Source: Bacillota bacterium
Lineage (GTDB): Bacteria > Bacillota > Clostridia > Christensenellales > CAG-138
DNA: 5,371 nt
Direction: 5' to 3'
Assembly: GCA_023416175.1 (NCBI GenBank)
Contig: JAEZIE010000137.1
Span: 1-5,371 of the forward strand
This document shows, piece by piece, positions 1-5,371 of the stretch. The notes under the pieces were generated by a model. That model was not told the DNA's origin. It did not search any database and was given only the letters and a program-made list of their open reading frames with translations. Position numbers and translations under genes: made by a program. How positions within the stretch are numbered: position 1 is the first letter of the stretch; each line of letters starts with the position of its first letter.

Positions 1-27
1 ATAAAATGGGTATTGGTAGGGCTCGGA

Positions 28-531
28 TTAGCTTGCTTGGCCGCAGCACTTTTTGTACTTTTTGCCGCTGCCGCACGGACAAGGATCGTTGCGGCCCACG
101 GCCGTTTCGCTTACAAACACCTTGGCGGACCTAAAATCTTTTGTGATTTCACGGCGGCGGTCTTCGGAGAGGATACCTTCCCACTGTGGAAGGGTGTAGA
201 GCCATTCCGCTTTGGCATCGAGCATATTATAATACAGCTTTTCAAAATCAATATCGAGTGAAAGCTCGGAGTCCTCCGTCAGGCTGTTAAGATCAAGCTG
301 CTCCTTTAAGCTGGTGTTGATGCCGTCCAGGAATCCGGCGAAGGTCACGGTATCCATGGAAAAGGTCTCCGCGAGCGATTTCAATGTGCCTGCATAGATT
401 TTGGTTTGGTCTTCGAGCAGCTTTTCGTAGTTTTCGGTCTCCGCGGCAAAATAGGTATTCCAGAAATTCTTATGGGATACGGGGTCGCGTTCAACCTGCG
501 CGATATCGGTCCATTGGGAATAGAGGCTCAT
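28..531 (-). CDS. Small SEC-C motif protein of unknown function
   Basis: A 167-residue soluble protein with no signal peptide or membrane helix. The C-terminus, GRNDPCPCGSGKKYKKCCG (146-164), is a complete SEC-C motif: C151, C153, C162 and C163 are the expected zinc ligands, as in the SecA tail that contacts SecB and ribosomes. The N-terminal 140 residues are not SecA. They form an acidic, mostly helical domain with FAGFLDGINTSLKE (64-77), DIDFEKLYYNMLDAKAEWLY (93-112) and LPQWEGILSEDRR (114-126), a pattern I recall from uncharacterised clostridial proteins of similar size. The ATG has AAGGAG eight bases upstream. It begins 42 bases after ddl with no clear promoter between, so it is probably read with ddl. 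Function is unknown: a ribosome- or secretion-associated adaptor is a guess from the zinc tail alone. No terminator is visible in the 27 bases left after its stop. Confidence 0.88.
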   Translation of the reverse strand: MSLYSQWTDIAQVERDPVSHKNFWNTYFAAETENYEKLLEDQTKIYAGTLKSLAETFSMDTVTFAGFLDGINTSLKEQLDLNSLTEDSELSLDIDFEKLYYNMLDAKAEWLYTLPQWEGILSEDRRREITKDFRSAKVFVSETAVGRNDPCPCGSGKKYKKCCGQAS

Positions 532-573
532 GTTCCAATCTCCTTAACCAGTATTAATCAATTACGATGATGT

Positions 574-1773
574 TTATTTGAGCTTTGCACCCTTAGCGCC
601 TTTTGTGCCGCCGCCCAGTACGGCTTTTTGTAACAGTTCCGAATCAAAGGCAAATATGGAACCCTTCTTTTCCTTATAGGCTGCGTATGCATGTTCCACC
701 AGGCGGTCGATGAGCTGCGGATACGGCACACCCACCGGCTCAAACAGATAGAACGCAAACGAACCGGGGATGGTGTTGATCTCGTTGACATAGACGGTAT
801 TGTCCGCCTCATCAATCATAAAGTCAATCCGCACAACGCCTTTGCATTCAAGCATCCGGAAAATCTCGCAGGTCATGTCCTGGATGCGCTTTGTCATCGC
901 TTCGTCAATGGGCGCAGGGATAATACGGGTGAGCGATTCCATACCCTGTCCTTTTGCGCCGGCAAGATACTTGTCTTTGAAATTCAAAAGCTCTTCCTGG
1001 GTGATGGGCTGCTCGCAGGCGGAGGCGGTACAATCCGCGCCATAACCAAGGCAAGCGCAGTTGATTTCTTTGCGCTTTGACACGCCCTTTTCAACAAGAA
1101 TACGCCTGTCGTAATGCGCGGCCACATCGATTGCGCGGCGCAGGCTTTCCCGGTCGGTCGCGCGGCTGATGCCGATACTGGAGCCCAGATTGGCGGGTTT
1201 TACATAGAGCGGGTATTCTCCGACGCGCTCCATTTCGTCCAATACGTTTTCCGGATCGCTTAACCACTGTGAGCGGTAGCAATACTTGGAGGGTAGCACG
1301 GGCAGCCCCATGCTTTGAAATACGGCCTTCATAATGATTTTATCCATGCCAACGCCGGAGCCCGTGACGCCTACGCTCGAATACGGAATATCACACAGCT
1401 CAAACAATCCCTGCATGCAGCCGTCCTCCCCGTGCATGCCGTGGAAGGCGAGGATGGCGCAATCCATATCCATGACTTTGACGCCCGCCTTCTGGAACAG
1501 ACCGCCGCCGGAGAAGGAGTATAACCCTCCGCAGTTGGGCACAGGCGGCAAATAGACACGGGTAAGCCCCTTAGCGTTCGGGTCGAAGTTTTTATAGAAT
1601 GAAATGTTTTTGAGCGGATCTCCAATGAACCACTCCCCCGTCCTTGCAACATACACGGGGTATGCGTCATACTTTTGTTTGTTGACATTTTCCAGCAACT
1701 GCAAACCGGAAACGATGGAAACATCGTGTTCGGTGGAACGGCTGCCAAAAAGTACGGCAAGTTTTTGCGGCAT
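574..1773 (-). CDS. ddl: D-alanine--D-alanine ligase
   Basis: Ddl is a cytoplasmic ATP-grasp enzyme joining two D-alanines into the dipeptide that MurF adds to the peptidoglycan precursor. The 399 residues are somewhat longer than the usual 300-370. GSRSTEHDVSIVSG (10-23) carries E15, the counterpart of E. coli DdlB E15. FHGMHGEDG (110-118) is the family motif. YVKPANLGSSIGIS (190-203) is the ATP-grasp loop with S198 and S199, and VEKGVSKRKEINCA (227-240) follows. DKYL (267-270) aligns with K215-Y216 of DdlB, where D-Ala-D-Lac ligases differ. Metal ligands are D317 (RIDF), E331 and N333 (NEINTIPG). The acceptor-side segment GSFAFYLFEPVGVPYPQLIDRL (337-358) and a C-terminal tail (370-399, ending KGAKGAKLK) resemble clostridial Ddl proteins. 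Residues 239-253 hold four cysteines. The ATG has AGGAGG seven bases upstream; an overlapping ATG at 1780 is out of frame. It follows the Mur ligase by 57 bases and may have its own promoter. Confidence 0.95.
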   Translation of the reverse strand: MPQKLAVLFGSRSTEHDVSIVSGLQLLENVNKQKYDAYPVYVARTGEWFIGDPLKNISFYKNFDPNAKGLTRVYLPPVPNCGGLYSFSGGGLFQKAGVKVMDMDCAILAFHGMHGEDGCMQGLFELCDIPYSSVGVTGSGVGMDKIIMKAVFQSMGLPVLPSKYCYRSQWLSDPENVLDEMERVGEYPLYVKPANLGSSIGISRATDRESLRRAIDVAAHYDRRILVEKGVSKRKEINCACLGYGADCTASACEQPITQEELLNFKDKYLAGAKGQGMESLTRIIPAPIDEAMTKRIQDMTCEIFRMLECKGVVRIDFMIDEADNTVYVNEINTIPGSFAFYLFEPVGVPYPQLIDRLVEHAYAAYKEKKGSIFAFDSELLQKAVLGGGTKGAKGAKLK

Positions 1774-1802
1774 ATACCATCCTCCTATCCTAACCTGGAC
1801 TC

Positions 1803-1830
1803 TTCGCGTACCATTATACCATATCGCGAA
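1803..1830. repeat. Inverted repeat enclosing the ddl -10 element
   Basis: Perfect 6-base arms TTCGCG (1803-1808) and CGCGAA (1825-1830) enclose 16 bases holding the extended -10. Inside is a short direct repeat, ATGGTA-TA-ATGGTA on the minus strand. The outer arm directly abuts the murF stop codon. No T-run follows, so it is not an intrinsic terminator. An operator is possible; chance is also possible with arms this short. Confidence 0.4.
1813..1821 (-). promoter_or_regulatory. Candidate extended -10 promoter for ddl
   Basis: On the minus strand the 57-base murF-ddl gap contains TGGTATAAT (1821-1813), an exact extended -10 (TGnTATAAT). No good -35 is present; ACGACA at 1844-1839 matches four of six but at a 20-base spacing. 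Extended -10 promoters often need little -35. Transcription would begin near 1806, leaving a leader of about 32 bases that contains the ddl ribosome binding site. Confidence 0.55.
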
Positions 1831-3468
1831 TCAGGCCTTGTCGTAATTATCCGGCAGATCGTTTTCAAAGAGCACTACGCAGCCGGGCTCAGTATAGAGC
1901 GGGAGCTTCTCCGTGGCCTCATTGAGCGTATCCACCTGAATAATACAGGTTTCGGGGAAACCGCCGTCTACTAATCCCCGGCGGATTGGCGCAACGCGGT
2001 TCCTTCCCACCAATATTGCGATATCTGCCGCGCGCGCGATATCGCGGCCGAATTCTTCATTGAAGCGTTCCTCTTCCCCACCCAGCTCGATCATACCGGG
2101 GGTGATAATAATACGGCGAGCCGGGGCAAAGCTTTTTAAGACCTCCAGCGCCGCTTTGGTACCCGAAGGGTTGGCGTTGAACGCGTCGTCGATCACGGTA
2201 ATACCGTTTTGCCCTTGCACAAGCTGCAGTCTGTGTTCTACTGGTGTTAGCTTTTCAATGCCTATGGCAATGGACTCTAATGATGCACCAAGGTATCTTG
2301 CTAGCGCCGCGGCGCCTGTAATATTGCCAATGTTGTGTTTGCCCAGAAGCTGCGTGGCGCACCGCACGCGTTCCCCGGTATCCGTCACAAGCGTGAATGT
2401 ACTGCCGCAACTACTCACTTCAATATCTTCCGCCTTCAGGTAGAGACCGTTCCCGGATAAACCGAACAGGAACTTGTTCTTGAGCGGCAGGCGTTCATGC
2501 ATGCGGCGGCAGTCCGGGTTATCGCCGTTTAAGAAAGCCGCTCCATCCTCGGGCAGCGCATACAAAAGCTCAGATTTGGTTTCGATTACCGTCTCATAAG
2601 AGCCGAACGTATCCAGATGCTGTTTGCCCACGGAAGTGATGATGCCATATTTCGGCTGTACCAGCCTGCACAGCTCTGCAATATCGCCCTTATAGCGCGC
2701 GCCCATCTCCGCAACAAATGCCTGATGCTCCGGCTTTAGCTGTTCCCGGACGACACGCGTAATTCCCATGGGCGTATTGAAGCTGCTGGGCGTTACCAAC
2801 GTATTCCATTCTTCCTGGAGTATGGTGCCTAAGATAAATTTGGTGCTGGTTTTTCCGTAGCTGCCCGTGATGCCGATCTTGATGAGATCCTGCCTCTCGG
2901 CCAGCTTCTTTTTCGCATCGTTGTAGTACCAGCGTTTGACGGAGTTTTCTATAGGAAGCATCACCACGTGTGCAAGCAACACAAAAAACGGCAGCAGCAA
3001 GCCCGGCAAATACCGGACAAAGTTCATACCCAATATGCCGCCCCAGTTTGATATGTTATAGGGCAGTAACAAACCCATGTGGAACAAGAAACTCAATAGG
3101 GTCAGGCAGACAGTAAGGCGCTTGACGCGGCCCGTGAACGACAGAGGCTTTTTTGCCGGGAGCTTTCTGTTGGTGAAACCAATGTAGAGCATTGCGCCAA
3201 TAAAAGCAGCATCCCCGCCATACCAGAGAATGTCGGAAAGCATCGGCTGGCCATAGTAAAAGAATACCCAAGCGATATGCAAGAAAAACGCCACACTGCC
3301 CAATAAGAAGGAAAGCAGACAATCCTGCGCCCCCGCGCGCCGGATCCATTTTAGATACATGTTGCCCTGGTAGCTTTCCAATTGCAGCATGTGTATGGTA
3401 TGCAGCGCCGCAAATGTCGTAGCACCTGCCCCAAGAATGGCGAATATTAAATTCCAGATTCCTGTCAT
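1831..3468 (-). CDS. Membrane-anchored MurF-type Mur ligase
   Basis: Mur ligases join amino acids or peptides to UDP-MurNAc using ATP; MurF adds D-Ala-D-Ala to the tripeptide. This 545-residue protein has two parts. Residues 1-175 hold five predicted membrane helices (about 3-28, 50-71, 79-98, 118-137, 150-173); the basic loops at 39-45 and 99-117 and the basic segment after 177 fit an N-out, C-in topology with a cytoplasmic ligase. From about 195 come the Mur central and C-terminal domains: P-loop TGSYGKTS (201-208, K206), NTPMGITR (231-238), EMGA (254-257), SVGKQHLDTFGS (279-290), candidate carbamylated lysine K298 in ETKSEL, GKHNIGN (376-382), and the MurF-type DDAFNANPSGTKAAL (427-441). 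PGMIELGG (457-464) stands where MurF usually has GDMLELG. The soluble MurF uridine-binding N-terminal domain is absent. The ATG has TAGGAGGT just upstream. Ddl, maker of the MurF substrate, is the next gene. MurF activity is likely but unproven; a special-purpose ligase is the alternative. Confidence 0.88.
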   Translation of the reverse strand: MTGIWNLIFAILGAGATTFAALHTIHMLQLESYQGNMYLKWIRRAGAQDCLLSFLLGSVAFFLHIAWVFFYYGQPMLSDILWYGGDAAFIGAMLYIGFTNRKLPAKKPLSFTGRVKRLTVCLTLLSFLFHMGLLLPYNISNWGGILGMNFVRYLPGLLLPFFVLLAHVVMLPIENSVKRWYYNDAKKKLAERQDLIKIGITGSYGKTSTKFILGTILQEEWNTLVTPSSFNTPMGITRVVREQLKPEHQAFVAEMGARYKGDIAELCRLVQPKYGIITSVGKQHLDTFGSYETVIETKSELLYALPEDGAAFLNGDNPDCRRMHERLPLKNKFLFGLSGNGLYLKAEDIEVSSCGSTFTLVTDTGERVRCATQLLGKHNIGNITGAAALARYLGASLESIAIGIEKLTPVEHRLQLVQGQNGITVIDDAFNANPSGTKAALEVLKSFAPARRIIITPGMIELGGEEERFNEEFGRDIARAADIAILVGRNRVAPIRRGLVDGGFPETCIIQVDTLNEATEKLPLYTEPGCVVLFENDLPDNYDKA

Positions 3469-3493
3469 CCGGACCTCCTAATTTGCTAATTGA

Positions 3494-4255
3494 TCAAGGT
3501 TTGAAAAATGCCTTGAGCACCGCACAAAAACGCGGATACTGATCCGCATACGCAAAATGGCCTGCGCCCTCAAATACCGCCAGCCCGGCGCCGGGAATAC
3601 GCTGTTCCATCAGCTTGCCCATATAGAGCGGTGAGTAAGTATCCTGATCCCCCCAGATCAGCAGCGTGGAGTTTTTAATGCGGTTCAGACGATCGGTTAA
3701 ATCCAAATTCACGGTTTTTACAAACACGGCCCGCATCAAATCGCTTTTGAGTGCCCTGTAATCCTCGGAACCTGCACTTTTCTGCTTTTCCTTTAAATGC
3801 AGTACCCGGTCAATCCAACCGATACGGGTGAGCTGCTTTCCAAGTTTATAGGTATACGTCCTTACATACCATTTTAACGTACGTTTGGGCCGTATTCCCG
3901 CAGCACCTATCAACACCAGGCGGTGAAACAGCTTTGGATCCTCGCTGGCAAGGAGAATTGTTACGCGCCCGCCAAAGGAATGGCACACAACATCCACCCC
4001 ATATAGGGAGAACTCCTCCATAAAGCTGCGGGTAAACGCCGCGTATTCCGGCACCCCCCAGGGCACGGGAGGTTCTTCGCTCTCTCCAAAACCAGGAAAA
4101 TCAAAGCATATTGCGCGCATGCCTAAAGAACTCACGCAATTAGCAATGGAACGCACGGCCTCAATGCTTGCCCCCCAGCCATGCAGTATGAGTACGGGCT
4201 CGCCTTCGCCGTATATCTCATATCGGGTTTTGATACCGTCTATGGTAATAAACAA
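3494..4255 (-). CDS. Alpha/beta-fold hydrolase, substrate unknown
   Basis: A 253-residue alpha/beta hydrolase with no signal peptide or membrane segment, so probably cytoplasmic. HGWGAS at 25-30 forms the oxyanion-hole loop. DFPGFGES at 52-59 is the usual turn after strand beta4. The nucleophile elbow is CHSFGG at 91-96 with S93 as nucleophile; the first glycine of G-x-S-x-G is replaced by C91. WGDQDTYSP at 201-209 supplies the acid (D205), and GAGHFAY at 231-237 supplies the histidine (H233). Residues about 120-185, rich in Lys, Arg and Tyr, form the variable cap that sets substrate range. The start is TTG with a strong AGGAGG site. The stop is 25 bases before the Mur ligase, so the two are almost certainly co-transcribed. 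A link to envelope or precursor metabolism is inferred from position only. Esterase, lipase, haloperoxidase-like and C-C hydrolase activities are all compatible with the motifs. Confidence 0.9.
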   Translation of the reverse strand: MFITIDGIKTRYEIYGEGEPVLILHGWGASIEAVRSIANCVSSLGMRAICFDFPGFGESEEPPVPWGVPEYAAFTRSFMEEFSLYGVDVVCHSFGGRVTILLASEDPKLFHRLVLIGAAGIRPKRTLKWYVRTYTYKLGKQLTRIGWIDRVLHLKEKQKSAGSEDYRALKSDLMRAVFVKTVNLDLTDRLNRIKNSTLLIWGDQDTYSPLYMGKLMEQRIPGAGLAVFEGAGHFAYADQYPRFCAVLKAFFKP

Positions 4256-4263
4256 AGGCGTTC

Positions 4264-4269
4264 CCTCCT
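4264..4269 (-). promoter_or_regulatory. Ribosome binding site supporting a TTG start
   Basis: AGGAGG on the minus strand, eight bases before the TTG at 4255. No ATG or GTG lies in frame at a suitable distance, so this site fixes TTG as the start of the hydrolase. Confidence 0.8.
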
Positions 4270-4272
4270 TTC

Positions 4273-4288
4273 AGTCCATGAATGTACT
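4273..4288. repeat. Imperfect 16-bp palindrome at the predicted transcription start
   Basis: Plus strand AGTCCAT-GA-ATGTACT: 7-base arms with one mismatch around a 2-base centre. It lies just downstream of the TATAAT at 4294-4299 and overlaps the expected start point, where a repressor operator would be placed. The centre is too tight for a good RNA hairpin. It could be a chance palindrome. Confidence 0.35.
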
Positions 4289-4293
4289 ACGCT

Positions 4294-4323
4294 ATTATAG
4301 ACCCCGGACTAGTATGCATGCAA
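4294..4323 (-). promoter_or_regulatory. Candidate sigma-A promoter before the hydrolase gene
   Basis: On the minus strand a perfect -10 hexamer TATAAT lies at 4299-4294, in the 53-base gap between rimI and the hydrolase gene. A weak -35 candidate, TTGCAT (4323-4318, three of six matches), sits 18 bases upstream inside the rimI 3' end. Transcription would begin near 4287, giving a leader of about 30 bases to the TTG start. The -10 is exact and correctly placed, but the -35 is poor, so this is a candidate and not a firm call. Confidence 0.45.
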
Positions 4324-4785
4324 CTGTTCGATGGTTTTCACAATGTCCTTATTCCACAGAATAAAGGCATCCTCGTTTGTATCGGAATAATACTTCTTGC
4401 GCCGGCCGGCCATGCTGAACCCCAGGCCTTCATAAAGCGCCTGCGCTGAGAAATTGGTCTCCCGAACCTCCAGCGTCATCTGTGTGGCGTGGTGCCTTAC
4501 TGCCGCTTGCATGCTCTCGAGCATGATACGTCTGCCATAACCCTTTCTGCGGTGGTCGGGGGACACGGCAACGTTTGTGATATGCGCTTCATCAAACAGC
4601 ACCCACATGCCCGCATAGGCGACAATTTTCCCGTCCAGCTCCAATACATGGTAGTGGGCCAGGCGGTTTTTTAACTCCCCTTTGAGCATATTGAGCGTCC
4701 AGGGCGAACGAAAGCATAGGATTTCCAGTTCCGCAACAGCGGGAAGGTCGGCTTTTGTCATGGGACGGAAGAGCGCTTCTTCCAT
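4309..4785 (-). CDS. rimI: RimI, GNAT-family protein N-terminal acetyltransferase
   Basis: RimI-type GNAT enzymes move an acetyl group from acetyl-CoA to the N-terminal amine of proteins, classically ribosomal protein S18. This copy has 158 residues, a normal length. CFRSPWT at 24-30 matches the N-terminal 'CF..PWs' signature. AHITNVAVSPDHRRKGYGRRIM at 67-88 is strand beta4 plus the acetyl-CoA pyrophosphate loop (R80-K81-G82-Y83-G84). LEVRETN at 105-111 with ALYEGLGF at 116-123 is the substrate-side strand and helix, and KYYSDTNEDAFIL at 131-143 is the conserved C-terminal 'YY....EDA' motif. The ATG at 4785 is chosen because AGAAGGA lies six bases upstream and the protein then begins like the family; a longer in-frame reading back to 4992 would run through the tsaB coding sequence. 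It follows tsaB by 28 bases, the common Firmicute arrangement. The exact substrate is inferred from the family only; other GNAT targets are possible. Confidence 0.93.
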   Translation of the reverse strand: MEEALFRPMTKADLPAVAELEILCFRSPWTLNMLKGELKNRLAHYHVLELDGKIVAYAGMWVLFDEAHITNVAVSPDHRRKGYGRRIMLESMQAAVRHHATQMTLEVRETNFSAQALYEGLGFSMAGRRKKYYSDTNEDAFILWNKDIVKTIEQLHAY

Positions 4786-4791
4786 ATATAT

Positions 4792-4798
4792 TCCTTCT
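4792..4798 (-). promoter_or_regulatory. Ribosome binding site of rimI
   Basis: AGAAGGA on the minus strand, six bases before the ATG at 4785. It decides the rimI start against a longer in-frame reading that overlaps tsaB. Confidence 0.75.
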
Positions 4799-4813
4799 TT
4801 CCTGCGCGTTGCC

Positions 4814-5371
4814 CTACTCTGCCGTTTCATGAAGCTTTTGCCACATGCGTTCCGCCTGGGAGGGGCGAAGATACAGTGGCAGCGCTTCTTTGGGTGATTC
4901 CCCTGCCTGCTCCAACATTCGCTGAGCAATGCGGCAAAGCGCCGACGCATGGCTGAGGGATGCATGTTCAGGCGCAATCTGCGCGCTTGCAACCGTTAGG
5001 AGGATCAAGGGCTTGTAAGCCTTTGCCCCGTCCCCAACAAACAACGTTCCGGAGGGGACGCTACTTAGATATACGGCAACTTCCTCGGCTATGGGCCGGG
5101 CGACGACGGTACCGTTTGAATATTGCGCAAAATATCCGTTGTCGTTTTTTGCATCAAGAATGGCGCATACGTTTCCGGGCCAATAGCTTACGCTTTCATA
5201 CAGGGCTTCCAACGCGTCCACTCCAACGACCGGTATGGAAAGCGCCGCCCCCATCGCGTTTGCAGCACATACGCCGATGCGTACGCCGGTAAACGAGCCT
5301 GGGCCGCAGTTGACGGCAATTGCGTCAAGCTGGTTCGGCATAAACCCAAGGTCTGTGAGCATTTTATCAAC
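4814..5371 (-). CDS. tsaB: TsaB, tRNA t6A37 biosynthesis protein (5' end outside window)
   Basis: TsaB (YeaZ) is the non-catalytic partner of TsaD. With TsaE they transfer threonylcarbamoyl to A37 of ANN-decoding tRNAs in the cytoplasm. The frame stays open to the window edge, so 185 residues are visible and roughly 45 N-terminal residues, including the first ASKHA-fold strand, are missing compared with the usual length of about 230. In visible numbering, GPGSFTGVRIG at 23-33 is the family signature, ILDAKNDNGY at 71-80 matches the 'lDAr..evY' segment, FVGDGA is at 111-116, and LPLYLRPSQAE at 164-174 is the typical C-terminal 'P.YlR.s.A' motif. An ATG at 5362 lies inside the conserved helix before the GPGSFTG strand and is not the true start. 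The gene ends in TAG, 28 bases before rimI, the usual partner gene in Firmicutes. TsaE is expected further upstream (inferred). TsaD is absent from the downstream side. Confidence 0.95.
   Translation of the reverse strand, partial: VDKMLTDLGFMPNQLDAIAVNCGPGSFTGVRIGVCAANAMGAALSIPVVGVDALEALYESVSYWPGNVCAILDAKNDNGYFAQYSNGTVVARPIAEEVAVYLSSVPSGTLFVGDGAKAYKPLILLTVASAQIAPEHASLSHASALCRIAQRMLEQAGESPKEALPLYLRPSQAERMWQKLHETAE

Noticed and set aside
225..234. TATTATAATA, a -10-like palindrome readable on both strands
   Set aside because: It lies inside the SEC-C gene, in the codons of the LYYNMLDAK segment, and no gene starts after it on either strand.
532..573. Possible promoter or terminator between ddl and the SEC-C gene
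   Set aside because: No good -10/-35 pair and no stem followed by a T-run were found; only the ribosome binding site is clear.
691..1080. Plus-strand open frame of 129 codons opposite ddl
   Set aside because: It is antisense to strongly conserved ddl motifs, has no recognisable domain, and is explained as a shadow of the real gene.
2018..2046. GCGATATC copies and the 12-bp palindrome CGCGATATCGCG inside the Mur ligase gene
   Set aside because: It encodes the repeated residues D-I-A in GRDIARAADIAIL. Codon choice explains it, and no promoter lies nearby.
3469..3493. Short direct repeat AATTAGC-AAATTAGG in the hydrolase-murF gap
   Set aside because: The gap is only 25 bases and the second copy is part of the murF ribosome binding region; too short to be meaningful.
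4786..4992. Longer N-terminal reading of rimI, starting at 4992
   Set aside because: It would overlap the tsaB coding region in another frame, yields a basic sequence unlike the GNAT family, and the ATG at 4785 has a good ribosome binding site.
4960..5292. Plus-strand open frame of 110 codons opposite tsaB
   Set aside because: The product is Arg- and Pro-rich with no family resemblance and is antisense to conserved TsaB motifs.

Overview
The window carries six genes, all on the minus strand and closely packed (intergenic gaps of 25 to 57 bases). In transcription order, right to left, they are: tsaB (5' end cut by the window edge), rimI, an alpha/beta hydrolase, a membrane-anchored MurF-type ligase, a D-alanine--D-alanine ligase (ddl), and a small protein ending in a SEC-C zinc motif. 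No credible plus-strand gene, tRNA, rRNA, CRISPR array, insertion sequence or riboswitch was seen. No gene-free stretch exceeds 60 bases. The last 27 bases at the left edge (1-27) hold no recognisable feature.

Organism: strong purine-rich Shine-Dalgarno sites (AGGAGG type) before nearly every gene, a TTG start, the tsaB-rimI pairing, and the sequence types of the Ddl, SEC-C and membrane Mur-ligase proteins point to a Gram-positive Firmicute of the class Clostridia with moderate GC content. Genus cannot be told from this window.

Region by region: at 4309-5371 are two housekeeping modification genes, TsaB (tRNA t6A37 synthesis) and RimI (N-terminal acetylation). At 3494-4255 is a hydrolase of unknown substrate. 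At 574-3468 is a peptidoglycan-precursor pair: Ddl makes D-Ala-D-Ala, and MurF-type enzymes join that dipeptide to the UDP-MurNAc tripeptide. At 28-531 is a small SEC-C protein of unknown role.

The genes can be co-transcribed, but two gaps each contain a perfect TATAAT on the coding strand about 40 bases before the next start: one before the hydrolase, one (extended -10, TGGTATAAT) before ddl. Both lie in or beside dyad-symmetric sequence. The cluster may therefore be divided into sub-units: tsaB-rimI, hydrolase-murF, and ddl-SEC-C.

The least ordinary object is the Mur ligase. Its N-terminal 175 residues are five predicted membrane helices instead of the soluble uridine-binding domain of textbook MurF, and several family motifs are altered. 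Whether it is the cell's main MurF, or a ligase acting on a membrane-bound substrate, cannot be settled from this window.
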